Part shown: positions 45,501-52,556 of the stretch, piece by piece
How the letters are laid out: each line of letters opens with the position of its first letter
Position numbering within the stretch: the first letter of the stretch is position 1
NCBI GenBank assembly: GCA_965275905.1
Contig: CBDHYJ010000033.1
Location: 32,006-96,005, forward strand
Source: CBDAQD01 sp965275905
Lineage (GTDB): Bacteria > Pseudomonadota > Alphaproteobacteria > Rhizobiales > JAJFHC01
Direction: 5' to 3'
Length of the DNA: 64,000 nucleotides
The notes under the pieces: model-generated
The model's database searches: none
What the model was told of the DNA's origin: nothing
What the model saw: the letters and a program-made list of their open reading frames with translations, nothing else
Made by a program: the position numbers and the translations under genes

Positions 45501-46279
45501 TTCTGCGGTCGCTGCAGGATACGGTTCACGCCGTGCTTGCGGGCCGCGGCCTTGACCGCGTCAAGCCGGGCCGTCATCCCCAGCTCCTTGATCCACGTGC
45601 GCGGCGGCAGCAGCACCGTCGAATCGAGGTTCGGTTCGATATCCTTGCCGTAGTCAAGAGCCGTCTTCTGCCGCTCATTGACCGCCGGGAACTGGTTGGG
45701 CCGGCACTGCACGGTCCCGCCACCGTCGGCGTTGGCGACGGTCATCAGGTAGCCCATGTAAATGTGACCGGCCTGGCCGATCTTGAACGCCAGGTCGACC
45801 CAGTCCTTGACCTCCTGCGTGCAACAGGGCTCCAACACGGGCATGCGCACGTGTTCAGCAAGGAAACGCGAGTCCGCGGGAACCTGGGTCGAGTCAGACC
45901 ACGGATCGTCACCCATGACGATCAATCCACCGGAGTCTTCGTGCGTCCCGGCCAACACACCCAGCGCGAGGGCATCGGACGCAACGTGCAGCCCGACCGA
46001 CTTGAACGCGGTGATCGCGCGGCAGCCGGCCATCTGGGCGCCGTTGACCATCGCGACGGAGATCGCTTCATTGACCGCCATGCGTCCGACGATGCCGTGG
46101 GCATCGAGGAGCGGCGAGATAGCCTCGATGGTGTCGAAGAACGGCGCAATAGGCGAGCCCGGATAGCCGGTGAGCAGATGGACACCGCCCTTGGTCTCGA
46201 GCGCGCCCTTCACCATGGCCTCGTTGCCGGTGAAGATGGCCGGTCCGCTGTCCTGGATGAAACGGGGGTCGATCTTCAT
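42557..46279 (-). CDS. Fused indolepyruvate ferredoxin oxidoreductase (IorA-IorB type with DUF6537)
   Basis: 1240-residue single-chain 2-oxoacid oxidoreductase that decarboxylates aryl pyruvates to aryl-acetyl-CoA with ferredoxin. In order: N-terminal pyrimidine-binding domain (FTGNEAMVKGALETKGGVHLLTGYPGSPIAP); the TPP-binding domain near residues 455-530 (GDTGCYTML, GMGLGGGTGAGID, FMGDGTFHHSG, ILENKTTAMTG); a Cys-rich segment near 640-690 (CEFCLECTNQTGC, CVNDGACQRIHAC); the IorB-like gamma domain near 740 (GVGGMGIGLCTALL); a Asn-Gly repeat linker near 792-804; and a DUF6537-like C-terminal domain. The ATG at 46279 is chosen because family similarity starts directly after it. The opposite strand also has a 1249-codon frame, a GC-rich artefact. 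Confidence 0.93.
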   Translation of the reverse strand: MKIDPRFIQDSGPAIFTGNEAMVKGALETKGGVHLLTGYPGSPIAPFFDTIEAISPLLDAHGIVGRMAVNEAISVAMVNGAQMAGCRAITAFKSVGLHVASDALALGVLAGTHEDSGGLIVMGDDPWSDSTQVPADSRFLAEHVRMPVLEPCCTQEVKDWVDLAFKIGQAGHIYMGYLMTVANADGGGTVQCRPNQFPAVNERQKTALDYGKDIEPNLDSTVLLPPRTWIKELGMTARLDAVKAAARKHGVNRILQRPQKGERVPLGFVACGAAYAYLAHALSELNLTGRFPILKLGMVYPVDEQIVLDLALQCDQLVVIEERRGFVERQVRDIVDGLRQTGDLDVAVYGKRFPNGLPGIPETRGLNPSLLMERLIPLIKDHPTLPIELTNGNLSTQLERIQATGQYDVGIPVRTPAFCPGCPHRDSSSVLLELRHDLLDADYMSRTHKRKPVDLVAHGDTGCYTMLMFDPNKPLMQNYSGMGLGGGTGAGIDPFIENKQIVFMGDGTFHHSGQIAIGQSIYNGQDITYIILENKTTAMTGHQHHAGNDEDVMGRVMNPLDIERVVTGMVPKNLSRDVRIVRINPADRDRYRKLMEQTILADGVKIVIADKECGITYHRRGKREERRLIKEHGFLPKKTHMNVATEVCEFCLECTNQTGCPGLKIVDTDYGPKIQTDLSWCVNDGACQRIHACPSFEEVTIYRRQPKRMGDEHVELDSLPDPTPPIHADQETWRCYLAGVGGMGIGLCTALLVTAGHEMGYEVQFLDKKGLAIRNGGVFSQLVYTRAGSAGNSNGNGNGNGNGNGQPHVPTSTPLIPYGKADLLLGVDLLEATRGLDPKAPYRVASPDHTAAVVNTAKTPTILSLMGRDDLRVDKLENTLRRYTDPDHYFGFNVGDLCERVLDSKLYANIMMIGIAFQKGLLPLKREALEKAIQIVCRGETDRNLRAFNIGRKIAVQPELFVVEMQHEYESARRALRRKENTIRAWWPARRADAVARQFRVLMKQTFRSTRGLRVPDALMRDVLIRAYDCLVWGGIDYAQRYCDRLVEVFHKDHPEHGYLITRAVVWNLAKSMLIKDEVYVSAMLTSPEKYRKDRRRYNVNPERGDRIIYKHHNRPEFDLFGRSIRFEFKARDWQLRLMSGCGFLRKLMPKWHHREKDFRDWYERLVDKADWHGANDYQRWLAILSVPETVTGYREVRYPKMTAAKRQAETYLDMDPADFDPARRRPVDKQASVELPVIQ

Positions 46280-46514
46280 GGTGATGGGATGCCCTGATCG
46301 CGGTCGGGGAGGAGTCGGAATGGCGTGGCGGACGCGATCATGTGGCCTCCTGCCCGACAAGGCCCGTCCGTGGGCTGGTCGTCTGCCGCTGGTCGCCCGT
46401 CGCGGGCGGTCTCCCCTGGGGCCCGGTACAACGGGGCCCGGTTCGAAGCGGGACCATTATAGGTGTGGGTCAGGGGGGGTTGTCAAAGGAAAAATGGGGG
46501 ATTGGCGTTCGGGG

Positions 46515-47009
46515 CTAGCCGGGGACCGCCGACCCGCATTCCGGGCAGGAACCGCGGCTTTCACGCAGGTCGTAGCCGCACTGGGCACAGAGCCCCGCCG
46601 CTAGGCGTCGGCGCCGTTGCTCCCGCCGCAGCAGCACGACGGTCGGCAGCAGCGCTCCGGCCGCCGCCCAGGGCCAGTACGGCGTGACCACCCGCCACGA
46701 GGTCTGCGTCCGCTCAAAACCAAAACCCAACGCGTGATGGGCGGTGCTCTGCGAGATCGGGTCCAGCCAGCCCAACCGGGCGCGGCTGGTGCGCAGCCAG
46801 GCGCCTTGTTCCCGTGTGGTCATGCGTTGGGGAAACAGCTCGAAACCGATCTGCCCCCGCCGCGATTCGATCCACACCGTCGGACGACCCGCCTCGCCAC
46901 TCGGCCGAATGACGTCCGACACAAACAGGCTCCGCAACCAGATCAGCGTCACCAACAGAAAAAGCAACCCGCTGGTCCAGGCGAGGAAGTTGGTGATGCG
47001 CTGTTTCAT
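46515..47009 (-). CDS. Planctomycete membrane protein with C-terminal zinc ribbon
   Basis: 164 residues. One N-terminal membrane helix (NFLAWTSGLLFLLVTLIWL), an extracytoplasmic beta-rich part with GFELFPQR, a second helix (WAAAGALLPTVVLL) and a cytoplasmic C-terminal zinc ribbon LCAQCGYDLRESRGSCPECG with four cysteines. This combination is common in planctomycetes, especially Phycisphaerae, and helps assign the segment. No function is known. The upstream frame extension to 47093 runs into a dispersed repeat and is not believed. Confidence 0.78.
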   Translation of the reverse strand: MKQRITNFLAWTSGLLFLLVTLIWLRSLFVSDVIRPSGEAGRPTVWIESRRGQIGFELFPQRMTTREQGAWLRTSRARLGWLDPISQSTAHHALGFGFERTQTSWRVVTPYWPWAAAGALLPTVVLLRREQRRRRLAAGLCAQCGYDLRESRGSCPECGSAVPG

Positions 47010-47026
47010 CGCGAACTCAGACCCAA

Positions 47027-47160
47027 CAAACCACGGAGGCACGAAGGACACGGAGAACTCGGGGTAAGGCAAAAAAAGACGAACAGAAAACATGACTCAC
47101 AACTTGGCAAATCTGTCTTGCTTCGTGTTCTCGGTGCTCTCTGTACCTCCGTGGTTCTCT
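47027..47160. repeat. Dispersed inverted repeat pair 1 (CCACGGAGGCAC type)
   Basis: Left arm AAACCACGGAGGCACGAAGG (from 47028) and right arm ending CCTCCGTGGTTCTCT (to 47160) are imperfect inverted copies of one motif family, flanking about 55 bases. Two further copies lie at 47808-47908 and about 48953. All copies are intergenic in segment 3. Confidence 0.75.
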
Positions 47161-47778
47161 TTATTCTGCCTTGCGCATCAGGATGGTCGCGTCGTGGCCG
47201 TGAGGGAAGTAATCCTGGCGGAGTTGGACATTAGACGTCTGGGCAAACGCCCAATCGAGGAGCTTCAATGTCGGCAGACGATGGGCGGGGTAGGCTTGGG
47301 GCGTCGCGCCCGGACCGCACCGGTCGGAGAGGAAGTTGAAGACCAGGGCTTCACTCGTGGCGTGCCAGGCCGCGATCAACAGTTTCATGGTCGTTGATTC
47401 GTCCATCGTATTGAGCGTTCCGGAAATGGTCACGACCTGCGGCGAACCGATCGCCAGCAGCGACGGATCGGCCACGAGGTCGCCCGCGTGAAACTCGGCC
47501 CGCGGGATGTTCAACCGCCTGGCCTCTTCGATAATTCCGGGCAGGCCGTCCACGCCCACGTAATGCTCGTAGGCGATATCCCGATCCACCAGGAAACTCG
47601 CCAAATCGCCCCGGCTGCACCCCGCGTCGAGCACCCGCTTGCCCGCGAGGAAGAGCATCTGCGTGAACACCTCGAACCGCACCTTCTGCGTCCGCTCGCT
47701 GGCCCAAAGCGTCGAGGCAAACGTCGGCCCGTGTGCGTCGATCGCGTCGCGATAGGGTTCGAGGTAGGCGTCTTTCAT
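47161..47778 (-). CDS. Class I SAM-dependent methyltransferase
   Basis: 205 residues with the nucleotide-binding motif VLDAGCSRGDLASFLVD (motif I, with D and GxG), YVGVDGLPGIIEEARR (acidic residue for the SAM ribose) and AEFHAGDLVADP. The substrate is unknown. The ATG at 47778 is chosen; upstream residues come from a dispersed repeat. The gene lies between two inverted repeat copies and is divergent from thymidylate kinase. Confidence 0.85.
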   Translation of the reverse strand: MKDAYLEPYRDAIDAHGPTFASTLWASERTQKVRFEVFTQMLFLAGKRVLDAGCSRGDLASFLVDRDIAYEHYVGVDGLPGIIEEARRLNIPRAEFHAGDLVADPSLLAIGSPQVVTISGTLNTMDESTTMKLLIAAWHATSEALVFNFLSDRCGPGATPQAYPAHRLPTLKLLDWAFAQTSNVQLRQDYFPHGHDATILMRKAE

Positions 47779-47807
47779 TTCATTCACTTTATTCCATTGA
47801 AACCAAG

Positions 47808-47908
47808 AAAACCACGGAGGCGCACAGAACACGGGGGACACAGAGGCCAGAATAAACCTCATCCTGCCTTCCTCCGCGTGCTCTGCGTTCTCCGCGTCTC
47901 CGTGGTTA
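47808..47908. repeat. Dispersed inverted repeat pair 2 (CCACGGAGGCGC type)
   Basis: Left arm AAAACCACGGAGGCGCACAG and right arm CTCCGCGTCTCCGTGGTT form an imperfect inverted pair in the divergent space between methyltransferase and tmk. Same family as the pair at 47027-47160. Confidence 0.75.
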
Positions 47909-47940
47909 TCTTTCGGCCGAAATCCGTTATTCTCCACGCC

Positions 47941-48591
47941 ATGACCGAGGCATGGATCAAAGCGCTGCGGGGCAAGTTCATCGTCTTCGACGGGCCCGAC
48001 GGCAGCGGGAAGTCGACACAGTTCCGCCGACTGGCGGACCTGGCGCAGGACGCGGGCGTCCGTGTCTGCGAGGTCCGCGAACCCGGCGGGACACACATCG
48101 GCGAACAGGTCCGCAAGGTCCTGCTCGAATACCGCGACGACGCCCACGGCGAAATGGACATGCGCTGCGAGATGCTGCTGTTCATGGCCAGCCGGGCCCA
48201 ACTCGTCGCCGAACGCATCCGCCCTGCGCTGAATATGAACTGCCTCGTCCTCGCCGACCGGTTCATCAGCTCGACCCTGGCCTACCAGGGCACGGCCGGG
48301 GGCATCCCGGTCGCCGACATCCTCAGCACCGGCATGGTCGCGCTGGGCGAAACCTGGCCGGACCTCGTGGTCGTGTTCGATGTCGACCAGGCGACCGCCG
48401 CGACCCGCCTCAACCCACTGCTCGACCGCATGGAGCAGAAAGGCGCGGATTACCACAAACGCGTGCGCCAAGGCTATCTCGACCAGGCCGCCAACGACCC
48501 AGACCGCTACCTGGTCATCGACGCCACGGCGGACGCGGACACGGTGTTCGAGCGTTTGCTGGCGGGGCTCAAACTGCGGTTCTCAAAATAA
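47941..48591 (+). CDS. tmk: Thymidylate kinase
   Basis: 216 residues. Phosphorylates dTMP to dTDP. P-loop FIVFDGPDGSGKSTQFRRL, the substrate motif EVREPGGTHIGEQVR, the DRFISSTLAYQG motif and the lid region (LLDRMEQKGADYHKRVRQGYL) are present. The ATG at 47941 directly precedes the start of similarity; a longer frame to 47488 would cross the repeat and antisense methyltransferase gene. Strand and spacing show it as a single gene. Confidence 0.95.
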   Translation: MTEAWIKALRGKFIVFDGPDGSGKSTQFRRLADLAQDAGVRVCEVREPGGTHIGEQVRKVLLEYRDDAHGEMDMRCEMLLFMASRAQLVAERIRPALNMNCLVLADRFISSTLAYQGTAGGIPVADILSTGMVALGETWPDLVVVFDVDQATAATRLNPLLDRMEQKGADYHKRVRQGYLDQAANDPDRYLVIDATADADTVFERLLAGLKLRFSK

Positions 48592-48606
48592 ATAAGAGCG
48601 CCTAAC

Positions 48607-48716
48607 AAAATGGCAGGTGGGGCAGGCGTCTCGCCTGCCGTCAAGGCGAAGCCTTGAGGTTGAACGCGATTCGGGCCTTCGGCCCGAGGCAGGCAGGACG
48701 CCTGCCCCACCATTTT
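48607..48716. repeat. Nested inverted repeat (REP/MITE-like)
   Basis: Outer arms AAAATGG(CAGG)TGGGGCAGGCGTC (48607-48630) and GACGCCTGCCCCACCATTTT (48697-48716) pair over about 20 bp. Inside are CAAGGC-GAA-GCCTTG (48642-48656) and CGGGCCTTCGGCCCG (48672-48686). The element is intergenic, immediately downstream of tmk, and resembles short dispersed palindromic elements of planctomycetes. Confidence 0.75.
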
Positions 48717-48930
48717 GATAGGGACTCTTATTTCCGCTGCGGCGTTCGTTGCATCAGGCCTGATCGTGTACCTTGTCATACGCGCCATCCTAAATGTAGT
48801 TCAACGCTCCAAACAGCCGGGGGAGCCCGTGCTGGGATTCTGGGGTTGCCTTGGCCTCTCAGTCTCGGTCGCTGTCTTACTCATTTTTTCTTGCATGATC
48901 CACGATCTAAGGACCGCCAGCTGGAGATAA
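48715..48930 (+). CDS. Possible small membrane protein
   Basis: 71 residues starting at a TTG at the edge of the inverted repeat. Two hydrophobic helices (LISAAAFVASGLIVYLVIRAIL and GFWGCLGLSVSVAVLLIFSC) make a real protein plausible, and the gene's original 5' end may have been replaced by the repeat. No family recognised and no ribosome binding site. Confidence 0.38.
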   Translation: MIGTLISAAAFVASGLIVYLVIRAILNVVQRSKQPGEPVLGFWGCLGLSVSVAVLLIFSCMIHDLRTASWR

Positions 48931-48952
48931 AGTTGAGTTGGGATAAATCCAT

Positions 48953-48985
48953 CTCAGTCTCTGCGCCTCCGTGTCTCTGTGGTTG
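48953..48985. repeat. Solo dispersed repeat arm
   Basis: CTCAGTCTCTGCGCCTCCG followed by TGTCTCTGTGGTT is a right-arm copy of the CCACGGAGGC family without a nearby left arm. It lies about 65 bp before the next gene. Confidence 0.65.
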
Positions 48986-49050
48986 ATCCAAACCTTAATC
49001 AGCGAATCGCTTTCAACCCCACCGCCCGAATCGGCCGATAACCAGTGAGT

Positions 49051-49686
49051 ATGCTCCAACGCATCGGGACCATCCTCGGCATCGCGCTGGTCGCGGGGCT
49101 CGGGCTGCTCGGCTATGCGGTGCTCAAATCGCAGATGACGGCCGAGGTCTATCGCGATCGGCTCGTCGAATTGGGGGACGAGTACGAAACGCTGCGTGAG
49201 AATTACAACCGGGCGATCCGCAAGACGGCGGTCACGGAATTGCTGGTCGAAGACGGGGAGGTGTGCGTGACCATCCGCACCGCCGAGGGCGTGCTCAAGA
49301 AAGTGCCGACGCCTTACGACCCCGCGAACGAGATTTACGTGGATTTCGTCGTGGTCAACGGTCGGCTCTGGATCCGCCGGGTCTTCGACGAGGATACGGC
49401 TCCGGGCAGCGGCGTGGTGATCAACCCCGAGCTGGCCGCGGTCGACTGGGACGCCGGGGGCGCGGCGGTGGGCAAGGCGGCGTACCGCCGACTCAGCGAC
49501 GGGCGCTGGGCGGTGAGCGTCAGCGGCGACGGCTCCCTGACCCTCGCGAAAGTCGATGACGACACCGAACTGGACCTGACCGCCCCACCGACGATCGAAG
49601 ACTTCGACCTGGCCGAACGCGAAGCCCAGGCCGAGGTCGAACGCATCGGCCCCGGGGACGTCCTCAAACGGATCGTCTCGCCTTAG
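49051..49686 (+). CDS. Membrane-anchored protein of unknown function
   Basis: About 211 residues. An N-terminal membrane helix (ILGIALVAGLGLLGYAVL) is followed by a short coiled coil (YRDRLVELGDEYETLRENYNRAIR) and a beta-rich soluble domain with VCVTIRTAEGVLKKVPTPYDP. No family recognised. A GTG at 49045 directly upstream is an alternative start. It belongs to a group of + strand genes for unrecognised envelope proteins (coiled coil, VWA) in this segment. Confidence 0.68.
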   Translation: MLQRIGTILGIALVAGLGLLGYAVLKSQMTAEVYRDRLVELGDEYETLRENYNRAIRKTAVTELLVEDGEVCVTIRTAEGVLKKVPTPYDPANEIYVDFVVVNGRLWIRRVFDEDTAPGSGVVINPELAAVDWDAGGAAVGKAAYRRLSDGRWAVSVSGDGSLTLAKVDDDTELDLTAPPTIEDFDLAEREAQAEVERIGPGDVLKRIVSP

Positions 49687-49783
49687 CCCGGCTTTGTGGA
49701 TTCGACGTAAAGCCGCATCCTCATCATCCCGATAGTCGATAGGGGCCGGACGACCAGCACAGACGCACCCTCGGGAGATGGAC

Positions 49784-50332
49784 ATGAGCGACCACGAACA
49801 GCCCACCACGGACCTGGCGGCCCAGGCCGGCAGCCTCGGCTCGACCGCCGCGACGATCGTGGACGACCTGCAGCAGCGTTTCGACCAGTTGCGCCAGTGG
49901 CACGGCGAGGCCGAGCACACCCTGGAGGCGCGGACGGCCGAGATCGAACGCCGGGAGCAGCGGGTCGAGGCGGGCCGCGACGCGACGCGTCAGCACCGTG
50001 AGCGTCTCAAGGGTTATCGCACCCGTCTGGGTGAGCTTCGGACCGAACATCGGCAGCGCATGGCGGACTTGGAGAAAGACCGAAGCGAACTGGACGCCCA
50101 GAAACGCCGTGTCGAACGCACCCTCGCCGAGTTACAGGACGAACGCGCCGAACTGCGGCGGCTCCGCGAGGAAATGGACGGCGAATGGGCCAACCTGACG
50201 CGCCTGCGTCGGGCCCAGGAAGCCATGGCGGCCGCGCTCGACACCGACCGTGAGCGGATCAACGCCCAGCGGTTCCACTTGGTGGGCAATCTGGAAGACG
50301 ATGCGGGACACACCGAACGCCTCGCGGCCTGA
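49784..50332 (+). CDS. Coiled-coil protein of unknown function
   Basis: 182 residues, nearly all charged helix with heptad pattern from about residue 25 to 150 (RREQRVEAGRDATRQHRERL, LEKDRSELDAQKRRVERTLA). No membrane segment or signal peptide is seen, so it is probably cytoplasmic. The ATG at 49784 follows CGGGAG at good spacing; an ATG two codons upstream is also possible. Long coiled coils give weak similarity to many proteins, so no function is proposed. Confidence 0.68.
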   Translation: MSDHEQPTTDLAAQAGSLGSTAATIVDDLQQRFDQLRQWHGEAEHTLEARTAEIERREQRVEAGRDATRQHRERLKGYRTRLGELRTEHRQRMADLEKDRSELDAQKRRVERTLAELQDERAELRRLREEMDGEWANLTRLRRAQEAMAAALDTDRERINAQRFHLVGNLEDDAGHTERLAA

Positions 50333-50517
50333 CCCCAAACCACCCGTCGACACTGGGCAGGGTGCTTCGGAGGCCAACCCCCGATAAGTCCCCGTTTTTC
50401 CATACTGACAAACCTCATTTTTCACGCGGTTAGGGATTGATGGTCGATTTTGACCGTTAAGACACCTCGCGTCGCGCGGCCTGCACCGGGCGACACGCAG
50501 CGGAAAGTGAGGCCCGA

Positions 50518-51690
50518 ATGTATGTCGTCCGCAAATACCGCTCGTCGCGTCGCAAGCGGCAAAGCCGATCCCTGTCGATCTTCAACCTGCCCACTTGGCC
50601 CGCCGTCCGGCGCGGCGTGGTGGCGTACTGCAGGCAGCGGCCCCGGCTGCTGATCTACGCCCTGCCCGCGATCAACGCCGCGATCGCGCTGCTGATCGCG
50701 TCGATGCTGCCCATCGGGGCGACCTCGGCATCGAGCGACCGCATGTCCGTCGCGCCGCGTCCTCTGCCGACGCGCGAGAACCTCGCACGCACCGCGCCGA
50801 TCCCCGCCATGCAGACCACGTCCCGCGAAGCCGCGGCGTTGACCACCCGTCAACCCGCCAACCCCGAGCCCAGCCAACCGACCCACGTCCTGGGCGCCAT
50901 CGCCCAACAGGTCGCCGCCCGCAAGGCGGTCGAACCCGACCTGATCACCTTGCCCGGTGACACGCCCGCCGTGGACCCCAACGAGCCGACCGAGGTCGTG
51001 TTCATCCCGACCGTCACACTCGAAAAAGACCCATCGCCGGAGCAGTTGGCCGCCATCCGGGTCGACCGCCCCGCGGAACCCGCCCGCAAGATCATCGTCG
51101 GCACCAAGCACGACGCCCCCACTACCGACGCCCACCGCGTCGCCTACGTCGTCGATATCTCGGGCTCGCTCGTCGACAGCCTCGCCGACGTCATCCTCTG
51201 GGTCGGCAACGCGATGGACAAGCTCGAAAGGCCCACCGAGTTCACCGTGATCTTCTTCCGGAAAGACGAGGTGCTCGAAGCCCCGCCGGTCGGCCTCAAG
51301 CGAAACAGCTTCCACACCAAGGCCACGGTCTACAGTTGGATGCAACTGGATTCGGGCAACGTCAAGCCGGTCGGTCAATCCGACGTGGCCGACGCCCTGG
51401 CCGCGGCGTTGAAGTACGACGTCGACGAGGTCTACATCCTTTCGGACGACGGCTTCGGCCGACAGTCCGACTGGGGCACGGACACCGGGATGATCTCCAA
51501 CCTCGGCCGTATGGTCGGCGACCGTCAGGTGAAGATCAACACCGTGCAGTTCTATTACCGCGACCCGGCCGGCGCCCTCGAAGCCATCGCCGACCGCTTC
51601 GGCGGCGAGTATCGGTTCATCAATACCAAAGGCAAAGAACAGCCGCGCTTCGTCATCGACCTGTTCGGCGAAATGGCCGACGCGCGATGA
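50518..51690 (+). CDS. Membrane-anchored VWA-domain protein
   Basis: 390 residues. A basic N-terminus and one membrane helix (LLIYALPAINAAIALLIASML, about residues 43-63) are followed by a low-complexity Pro/Thr-rich linker and a VWA domain from about residue 208 (RVAYVVDISGSLVDSLADVI, then LSDDGFG and a C-terminal fold). The family is typical of planctomycetes. A metal site DxSGS is intact. It converges with an FKBP-N gene, with a shared terminator-like hairpin between. Confidence 0.8.
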   Translation: MYVVRKYRSSRRKRQSRSLSIFNLPTWPAVRRGVVAYCRQRPRLLIYALPAINAAIALLIASMLPIGATSASSDRMSVAPRPLPTRENLARTAPIPAMQTTSREAAALTTRQPANPEPSQPTHVLGAIAQQVAARKAVEPDLITLPGDTPAVDPNEPTEVVFIPTVTLEKDPSPEQLAAIRVDRPAEPARKIIVGTKHDAPTTDAHRVAYVVDISGSLVDSLADVILWVGNAMDKLERPTEFTVIFFRKDEVLEAPPVGLKRNSFHTKATVYSWMQLDSGNVKPVGQSDVADALAAALKYDVDEVYILSDDGFGRQSDWGTDTGMISNLGRMVGDRQVKINTVQFYYRDPAGALEAIADRFGGEYRFINTKGKEQPRFVIDLFGEMADAR

Positions 51691-51727
51691 GCGCACAGAT
51701 CACTGTTTAGGATAAGAACCGATTGAC

Positions 51728-51750
51728 CAGGCCCGTTAACCCCGGGCCTT
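51728..51750. terminator. Bidirectional terminator-like hairpin
   Basis: AGGCCCG-TTAACCC-CGGGCCT stem loop followed by TTGTTCTTT, between convergent VWA and FKBP-N genes. Works best for the + strand gene. Confidence 0.65.
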
Positions 51751-51755
51751 GTTCT

Positions 51756-52463
51756 TTATCGTCCCTGCGCCTGGCCCGGCGGGACCGGCTCGAAGGCGTC
51801 GACCTCGGCGTTATTCACCGACGTGCCCGCGACGGCCGCGTTGACCCGCTGGGTGTTGACACCCGCTTCGACCCGGCCGGTGCTCGACACGCGGATGTCC
51901 GAGCCCTGTTGCGCCCCCTGCGGGATCCCGCCCGCACCCGCCGGCACCGGGCGTGCGCCCGGCGTCGACCACGCGCCGTAACCCGCACGCGAGTTGACCC
52001 GCGCGGCCTCGGCTTCGTTCACCTGGCCGTACACCCTGTCGTCGACCTTCGTCTCGACTTTCGCATAGGGGCCACCCGTCGCCTCGGCCAGCGCCGCGGC
52101 CCGGCTGTCGGAATCGAGCAACGCCACGTTGCCGTCCATCGCATCCTTCATCGCCTCAGCCACGACCGATGGGGACACGTTCAATCCCCGCGCCACGATC
52201 ATCTGGCCAAGCCGGAAGCCGGGCGTCGGGTCTTCGAGCCCGGTTTCGCCGCCCTTGTTGCCTTCGCGGATGCCGGCCGCGACTTGTTCGGGCGAGATGT
52301 TCAGCTCGCCCAGGCTCACCCGCCGACCGATCTCATAACCCACCGCGTAGCTGGTGCGTTCGCGCGGCGACATCTGCTCGTCGGGCGTCTGGTTGTTCTG
52401 AGCCCAGGCGGAGGGCACCAGCAGAGCGACCATCAAGCCGGTCATCAGAAGTAAAGTTCGCAT
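51756..52463 (-). CDS. Secreted protein with FKBP-N-like domain, no isomerase domain
   Basis: 235 residues. Signal peptide (LLLMTGLMVALLVPSAWA) followed by an FKBP-type N-terminal dimerisation-like region (RTSYAVGYEIGRRVSLGELNISPEQVAAGIREG) and a second similar stretch (GFRLGQMIVARGLNVSPSVVAEAMKDAM), then a Gly/Ala/Pro-rich tail. The catalytic FKBP peptidyl-prolyl isomerase domain that normally follows is absent, so a chaperone or structural role is possible. The ATG at 52463 is chosen for its signal peptide. Confidence 0.7.
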   Translation of the reverse strand: MRTLLLMTGLMVALLVPSAWAQNNQTPDEQMSPRERTSYAVGYEIGRRVSLGELNISPEQVAAGIREGNKGGETGLEDPTPGFRLGQMIVARGLNVSPSVVAEAMKDAMDGNVALLDSDSRAAALAEATGGPYAKVETKVDDRVYGQVNEAEAARVNSRAGYGAWSTPGARPVPAGAGGIPQGAQQGSDIRVSSTGRVEAGVNTQRVNAAVAGTSVNNAEVDAFEPVPPGQAQGR

Positions 52464-52556
52464 ATCACAGGCCTCCGAGGGTGTTAGGGTCGTGTCACCT
52501 ATTCTACCCGACCGGCAGTCCCATCCCAATCAATACGCCCCAGACGAGGCGTTGGA

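Noticed and set aside
42548..46297. A 1249-codon open frame on the + strand, antisense to the oxidoreductase gene
   Set aside because: The minus-strand frame has clear family motifs throughout. The + strand frame has no domain and its absence of stops is explained by high GC at the third codon positions of the real gene.
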